Shown: one piece after another, positions 60,078 to 64,000 of the stretch | How positions within the stretch are numbered: position 1 is the stretch's first letter | Layout: each line of letters begins with the position of its first letter | Origin: Nocardioides panacisoli | GTDB lineage: Bacteria; Actinomycetota; Actinomycetes; Propionibacteriales; Nocardioidaceae | Reading direction: 5' to 3' | Assembly (NCBI RefSeq): GCF_019448235.1 | Contig: NZ_CP080409.1 | Span: 3,410,001-3,474,000, forward strand | DNA length: 64,000 nucleotides | Notes under the pieces: generated by a model | What the model was told of the DNA's origin: nothing | What the model saw: only the letters and a program-made list of their open reading frames with translations | Database searches by the model: none | Made by a program: the position numbers and the translations under genes

Positions 60078-60671
60078 GTGACTCGGAGCCACCACCGTCC
60101 CGCGCCGCGCAGCGGTGAGTTCTTCGACGCCTTCGCGGGGATGGACGACCCCGCGCTGCTCAGCGAGGCCGCCGACCGTGCCGCGCAGCTGCTGGTGCGG
60201 GGAGCGCGGGAGAGCGAGGACGCCGCGGTCGCCGAGCGGCTGGTGCACCTGGCCGACGAGGAGGGCATCGAGGCGATCGCCGAGGTGTGGGCCCACGCCG
60301 CCGCCGACTCGCTGGCCGGCTGCCTGTGGCGGCTCTACCTGCTCCGCTCCTGGGTGCACGCCGACCCGCAGGGCGTGGCCCACCAGTTCGAGGCCGGTCG
60401 TGACAGTGCCGAGGTCGCCCGCGTGGTGGCCGGCGTACCCGATCCGCCCGACCCGGACGGGCTCCGTCGCATGATCGACGCGGTGCTGCGCGGCATCGCC
60501 GACGGCGACTTCGCCGACGTACTCTTCCGCGCCGCGGCGTTCGGCCGCGTCGTCGCCACCGGCCGTGCCGCCCAGGCCGACACCAGCGAGGAGTCGGTAC
60601 GCCGCATGCTCGCCCTCGCCGAGCAGCTCGAGGCCGCCGGCCACCTGGAGCTCGAGGGGCGCCTCGCCTGA
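60078..60671 (+). CDS. Conserved protein of unknown function
   Basis: 197 residues, strongly helical and rich in Ala, Glu and Asp. FFDAFAGMDDPALLSEAADRAA and WRLYLLRSWVHADP are the most distinctive segments. No known motif; no signal or membrane segment. GTG start, 6 bases after a TAGGCT box (60066-60071), so it is probably leaderless. Follows hrpA by 27 bases. Confidence 0.7.
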   Translation: MTRSHHRPAPRSGEFFDAFAGMDDPALLSEAADRAAQLLVRGARESEDAAVAERLVHLADEEGIEAIAEVWAHAAADSLAGCLWRLYLLRSWVHADPQGVAHQFEAGRDSAEVARVVAGVPDPPDPDGLRRMIDAVLRGIADGDFADVLFRAAAFGRVVATGRAAQADTSEESVRRMLALAEQLEAAGHLELEGRLA

Positions 60672-60693
60672 ACCGCGGGCGGCCTCGGATCGT

Positions 60694-60779
60694 GGGGGTT
60701 GTCCTGCGTTCACCCACCTTGTCCGGCGTTGCAGTGCCCGACAAGGTGGGCGATCCCCGGTCGGCCGGGGATCGCTCCC
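60694..60779 (-). repeat. Dispersed double-palindrome repeat, copy F
   Basis: Reverse orientation. The central palindrome is degenerate (CCGGCGTTGCAGTGCCC). It immediately precedes the structured-RNA candidate. Confidence 0.9.
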
Positions 60780-60807
60780 GATCCCTGCGCCGGGTTGATC
60801 CGCGTCC

Positions 60808-60913
60808 TACAGTGGTGCCCGAGCACGCCGGGCCGCGGCAGCCCCGGGTCCCAACATCAGCCGCTACGAGCGGCCACGCGCCGTGAGGCGCTCCCGGTCC
60901 GGCGTGCTCCACC
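60808..60913 (+). ncRNA. Candidate structured RNA upstream of the solute-binding protein gene
   Basis: An 11-base perfect terminal stem pairs GAGCACGCCGG (60821-60831) with CCGGCGTGCTC (60899-60909), extended by GGTG/CACC across a CCC bulge. A second stem pairs CCGGG (60844-60848) with CCCGG (60893-60897). Inside are two hairpins: GCCGC-TACGA-GCGGC (60860-60874) and GCGCC-GTGA-GGCGC (60878-60891), the latter with a GNRA-type loop. TACAGT (60808-60813) may be the -10. It ends 65 bases before the solute-binding gene. Could be a cis-regulatory element; Rfam lists an Actino-ugpB family in a similar context, but I could not compare it. Confidence 0.5.
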
Positions 60914-60978
60914 TCACCACCACGACGCACCGTGGCGCCGACGTACGGCCATGGCGTGCTCGGTAGGCTGGCCCGGCC

Positions 60979-62418
60979 ATGGAGAACGGGACTACGGTCG
61001 GTCGACCGACGCTGGCGCTGGCCGCAGTGGTGGCCATCGTCGTCGCGGGCGTGACCTTCGCGATCTCCGGGCCACGCAACGTCGTGCCCGACCCGGAACC
61101 GGCCCCGACCGCCAGCACGCCGGAGGCCGACGACGAGCTCGTCCTCGGCGTGTGGGGCAGCGACGCCGAGGTGGCGGCGTACCGCGACGTGGTGGAGCAG
61201 TACAACCAGACCGTCGACGACCGGGAGGCGGAGGTACGCCGCTGGCCCGACGCCGCGGCGATGCTGGCCGACATCGACGCCGGGTCCGCCGACCCCGACG
61301 TGTTCCTGCTGCCGCGCGAGGACCTCGCGTCCACCGTCGCCAACCGACGCAACCAGCCGCTGCTGGACCTCGTCGCCGCCCGCGGCGTCAGCACGGGCGA
61401 CGACTACTCCCGCACGGCGCTGAACGCCTTCACGACCAACGACGCGCTGCAGTGCATGCCCTACACCAGCTCGCCGATGGTGATGTACGTCAACACCGCC
61501 CTGGTCGACTTCCAGCGCCTCGAAGACCGCGGCCTGCCGGTGCCGCGCCCCACCGACGGCCAGTGGACCCTGGACGCCTTCCGGGCTGCCGCCGAGTCCG
61601 GCACCCGCCCCCGCGTGCGCTCCCGCGGCTTCCACATCGACCCCACGCTGGAGGGCCTCGCCCCGTTCATCCTCTCCGGCGGCGGCTCCCTCTTCGACAG
61701 CAACGAGGACCCCACCTCCCTCGCACTCGGCGAGGAGGGTTCCGTCGAGGCCGTCACCCAGACGCTGGACCTGCTGCGCGACTCCACGCTCACGCTGACC
61801 GACCGCCAACTCGAGCGGCGTACGCCGGAGGAGTGGTTCGCCGCCGGCCGGCTCGGCATGATGGCCGGCTACCGCGACCTGGTGCCGGAGTTCCGCGACG
61901 TCGAGGGACTGCGCTTCGACGTGCTGCCGATGCCCCGCCTGGGCAGCGCCGCCACCGTGGGCAAGCTGCACGGGCTGTGCATCGCCGACGGCACCACCGA
62001 GGAGACCGAGCACGCGGCCGACTTCCTGGTCCACCTGATCGACTCCGAGTCGGTCGCCCAAGTGGTCAGGACCGGTTCGCTCGCGCCCTCCCACCTCCAG
62101 GTCGCGTTCTCCGACGCCTTCCTGCAGCCCAACCGCCAGCCGCCCCGGTCATCGGTCTTCACCCTCAACCAGCGCAACATCGCGCTGCTGCCGCTCATCG
62201 AGTCGTGGACCGAGCTCGACGACGCCGCCGCCGAGCCGCTGGACGCGCTGGTGAACTCGCCGGTGCTGGACCGCCAGCAGATCGAGGACCTGCTCAGCGA
62301 CCTCGACGAGACCTCACGCCCGATCCTGGACCCGGACTACGAGCCGTCCGAGGAGGAGTCGGAGGGCTCCGAGGACGAGTCGGACGAGGACGGCTCCTCG
62401 GAGGACTCCGGCTCCTGA
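60979..62418 (+). CDS. Extracellular solute-binding protein (UgpB/MalE-type)
   Basis: 479 residues. An N-terminal uncleaved-looking membrane segment at about 10-30 (LALAAVVAIVVAGVTFAI), no lipobox Cys, then a family-1 solute-binding fold: VLGVWGSDAEVAAYRDVVEQYNQ, PYTSSPMVMYVNTALVD, EGLAPFILSGGGSLFDS and FAAGRLGMMAGYRDL. It probably binds a sugar or glycerophosphodiester. No permease or ATPase gene is near. A 40-residue acidic Ser/Glu tail overlaps the convergent RNase D gene by 82 bases. The TAGGCT box is 9 bases before the ATG. Confidence 0.83.
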   Translation: MENGTTVGRPTLALAAVVAIVVAGVTFAISGPRNVVPDPEPAPTASTPEADDELVLGVWGSDAEVAAYRDVVEQYNQTVDDREAEVRRWPDAAAMLADIDAGSADPDVFLLPREDLASTVANRRNQPLLDLVAARGVSTGDDYSRTALNAFTTNDALQCMPYTSSPMVMYVNTALVDFQRLEDRGLPVPRPTDGQWTLDAFRAAAESGTRPRVRSRGFHIDPTLEGLAPFILSGGGSLFDSNEDPTSLALGEEGSVEAVTQTLDLLRDSTLTLTDRQLERRTPEEWFAAGRLGMMAGYRDLVPEFRDVEGLRFDVLPMPRLGSAATVGKLHGLCIADGTTEETEHAADFLVHLIDSESVAQVVRTGSLAPSHLQVAFSDAFLQPNRQPPRSSVFTLNQRNIALLPLIESWTELDDAAAEPLDALVNSPVLDRQQIEDLLSDLDETSRPILDPDYEPSEEESEGSEDESDEDGSSEDSGS

Positions 62419-63692
62419 GCCGTCTCGGCGGTGGTGGCACGCGCCGCTGCCTCCGCGTCGGCCTGCAGGACCGCGTGCGCCAGCGCCTGGCCGGTCAGCC
62501 CGACCTGCCAGCCCCGCGATCCCAGCTGGCCCAGGCGGTCGATGACCTCCTCCAGCAGCGACACCGGCTCGCGGGTGCGCGGCGGCGCCCACATCACGCG
62601 GCGGAGGTGGTCCGGCGTCAGCAGGTTCTCCGGCGGCACCTGGTGCTCCTCGGAGAGCTTCTTCACCGCCGCACGCGCCAGCTCCAGGCGCCGCGCCGCC
62701 ACCGGGTCCTTGTCCGCCCACGCCCGCGGTGCCGGCGGGCCGTCGCCCCGGGGCGCGCGGGTCGGCAGTTCCTCGTCGGTCATCTCGCTCGCCCGCTGCA
62801 GGGCGGCCACCCACGTGGCGGCGTACCGTCGCGCGCCGCGGCCGTGGAACCCCTTGGTGTCCAGCAGCGTGCGGCGGCTCGTCGGCATCGCGGTCGCCAC
62901 GGCGCTGATCGCCGAGTCCGGGATCAGCCGGCCCGGCGTGACGTCCTGCTCCTGGGCGATCTCGTCGCGGGCCACCCACAGCTCGCGCACCGCGGCCAAC
63001 GCGCGCCGGCCGCGCACCTTGTGCATGCCCGACGTACGCCGCCACCCCTCGGACCGTTCCGGGGGCGTGAAGCCGCGCAGGTGGTCGAACTCCTGGCGCG
63101 CCCAGTCGCTCTTGCCGGCCTCGGCGAGCTGCTCGACCAGCACCGCACGCAGCTCGACGAGCACCTCCACGTCGAGTGCGGCGTACTCCAGCCACGGCTC
63201 GGGCAGCGGTCGCGTCGACCAGTCGACCGCCGAGTGCTCCTTCTTCAGCCGGCGGCCCAGCAGCGTCTCGACCAGGGTCGCGAGGCCCACGCGCGGGTAG
63301 TCCAGCAGCCGGCCGGCCAGCTCGGTGTCGAACAGGGCGTGGGGAAAGAGCCCGACCTCGGCGAGGCAGGGGAGGTCCTGGGTCGCGGCGTGCAGGATCC
63401 ACTCGGCCTCGCCGATCGCCTCCTGCAGCGGGGCCATGGAGGCGAACGGGATCGGGTCGATCAGGGCGGTGCCGGCGCCGTCGCGGCGTACCTGGATCAG
63501 GTAGGCCCGGTTGGAGTAGCGGTAGCCCGAGGCCCGCTCCGCGTCGATCGCCACCGGGCCGGTCCCGGCCGCCAGCAGCGCGCAGTACTCCGCCAGTGCC
63601 GCCTCGGTGTCGATCACCGGCGGCAGGCCGTCGCGCAGTGTCAGCAGGGGCGGGTCGGTGGTCTCCTCACCCATCGGTGTCCCGTTGGCCAC
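62337..63692 (-). CDS. rnd: Ribonuclease D (DEDDy exonuclease with HRDC)
   Basis: 451 residues. Exonuclease motifs: Exo I IDAERASGYRY (DxE), Exo II HAATQDLPCL (D), Exo III YAALDVEVL (YxxxD), then an HRDC domain around residues 210-300. It trims stable-RNA 3' ends. The C-terminal 30 residues (EPESSEEPSSSDSSSEPSDSSS) are a Ser/Glu/Asp run encoded opposite the solute-binding protein tail. GTG start at 63692; the ATG of MGEETT is an alternative. Overlaps the DUF3000 gene by 26 bases. Confidence 0.9.
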   Translation of the reverse strand: MANGTPMGEETTDPPLLTLRDGLPPVIDTEAALAEYCALLAAGTGPVAIDAERASGYRYSNRAYLIQVRRDGAGTALIDPIPFASMAPLQEAIGEAEWILHAATQDLPCLAEVGLFPHALFDTELAGRLLDYPRVGLATLVETLLGRRLKKEHSAVDWSTRPLPEPWLEYAALDVEVLVELRAVLVEQLAEAGKSDWARQEFDHLRGFTPPERSEGWRRTSGMHKVRGRRALAAVRELWVARDEIAQEQDVTPGRLIPDSAISAVATAMPTSRRTLLDTKGFHGRGARRYAATWVAALQRASEMTDEELPTRAPRGDGPPAPRAWADKDPVAARRLELARAAVKKLSEEHQVPPENLLTPDHLRRVMWAPPRTREPVSLLEEVIDRLGQLGSRGWQVGLTGQALAHAVLQADAEAAARATTAETAQEPESSEEPSSSDSSSEPSDSSSDGS

Positions 63693-63999
63693 GCTGGGAG
63701 GGCATGACGGCGACGCCGTCGGGCACGGGCTGGAGGCCGCCCGCGGTGCACAGCAGCTCGCCCCACGCCTCGACGTGGGCGCCGAGCGCCGGGGGATCGG
63801 TCGGGGTCCACGAGGCGCGGATCTCCAGCTGCGCCGACCCCTCGTCCTCGGCCATCGACCCGAAGGTCTCCGTCGTCACCCGGGTCACCGTGCCCGAGGC
63901 GGCGGTGTACGACGCGCCGTGGGCGGTGAGTGCCTCCATCAGCCAGCTCCAGCCCACGTCGGACAGCATCGGGTCGGCGGCCAGGTCGTGGTCGATCTC
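63667..63999 (-). CDS. DUF3000 protein, C-terminal part (5' end outside window)
   Basis: About 110 C-terminal residues, frame open to the right edge (EIDHDLAADPMLSDVGWSWLMEAL...). The segment LEIRASWTPTDPPALGAHVEAWGELLCTAGGLQPVP is a DUF3000 pattern. In actinobacteria this family often precedes the RNase D gene, as here. Function unknown. Confidence 0.78.
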   Translation of the reverse strand, partial: EIDHDLAADPMLSDVGWSWLMEALTAHGASYTAASGTVTRVTTETFGSMAEDEGSAQLEIRASWTPTDPPALGAHVEAWGELLCTAGGLQPVPDGVAVMPSQRGQRDTDG

Positions 64000-64000
64000 G

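Noticed and set aside
56058..60713. A very long open frame (about 1551 codons) on the minus strand
   Set aside because: It is the antisense of hrpA and the following gene; its Arg/Gly/Val/Asp-rich translation matches no family, and the plus-strand helicase is unmistakable.
60814..60913. Candidate RNA as a tRNA or SRP RNA
   Set aside because: No T-loop GTTCGA motif or CCA-type acceptor, the terminal stem is too long for a tRNA, and the conserved SRP GGAAG/AGCA loop is absent.
1..64000. Very common GGCGTACGCC-type palindromes
   Set aside because: They occur throughout coding DNA, mostly as Val/Ala-Tyr-Ala codons, and look like a genome-wide word preference, not a local system.

Overview
The window is high-GC, dense DNA (most genes abut or overlap by 1-17 bases) from an actinobacterium, most likely Nocardioides or another member of the Nocardioidaceae. 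This rests on the GC-rich codon use, frequent GTG/TTG starts, many -10 boxes lying 6-8 bases upstream of a start codon (leaderless genes), actinobacterial family pairs (rhodanese + DUF1416; XRE regulator + HbhA-like + DUF2516; DUF3000 + RNase D), and the dispersed TCGAGCCTGTCGA repeat. The genus is an inference. No tRNA, rRNA, CRISPR array, prophage or transposase gene was seen.

Region 1 (about 0.7-20.6 kb) is an exopolysaccharide/cell-surface glycan locus. A minus-strand operon (6830 down to 706) carries an FkbM methyltransferase, an SGNH hydrolase, a beta-helix acyltransferase and a four-gene acyl module (acyl carrier protein, ketoreductase-like SDR, HxxxDG condensation-type acyltransferase, AMP-forming acyl ligase). 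Around it lie a flippase, a second beta-helix acyltransferase, a membrane PAS-GAF-GGDEF diguanylate cyclase, a sulfotransferase, a sugar methyltransferase, two tandemly duplicated glycosyltransferases, a GT61-type transferase, another methyltransferase, a Wzz/BY-kinase with a tyrosine cluster, and a DUF4012 protein. The set suggests a glycan that is acylated, methylated and sulfated, probably under c-di-GMP and tyrosine-phosphorylation control.

Region 2 (20.6-30.4 kb) has a sulfur-metabolism operon (rhodanese, DUF1416, thioredoxin-like, DUF4395) headed by a tiny Cys-containing leader peptide that appears leaderless. Housekeeping genes follow: a lipoprotein GDSL hydrolase, D-aminoacyl-tRNA deacylase, an NAD(P)-binding protein, a CPBP protease, DsrE, a nitrobindin-like protein, a Fur regulator, YgfZ and an LCP ligase.

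Region 3 (30.5-43.6 kb) mixes nucleotide-sugar genes (rfbB, UDP-glucose dehydrogenase, galE, a mannose-isomerase-like cupin) with sulfate activation (cysD, cysN, a TSUP exporter and an unusual sulfurylase-like/APS kinase/LMW phosphatase fusion). With the sulfotransferase in region 1 these supply both halves of a sulfation pathway. An XRE-HbhA-DUF2516 block and a rhomboid protease sit within it.

Region 4 (43.6-64 kb) holds a crotonase, an AbiEi/DUF559 gene bracketed by inverted repeats, YitT, a Mug-type DNA glycosylase, a wax ester synthase/DGAT, FUSC and ThrE transporters, a Baeyer-Villiger monooxygenase/SDR operon with a divergent TetR regulator, ornithine aminotransferase, HrpA helicase, a solute-binding protein preceded by a candidate structured RNA, RNase D, and a partial DUF3000 gene at the right edge. 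Six copies of an approximately 85-base double-palindrome repeat are scattered from 39.6 to 60.8 kb, always between genes.
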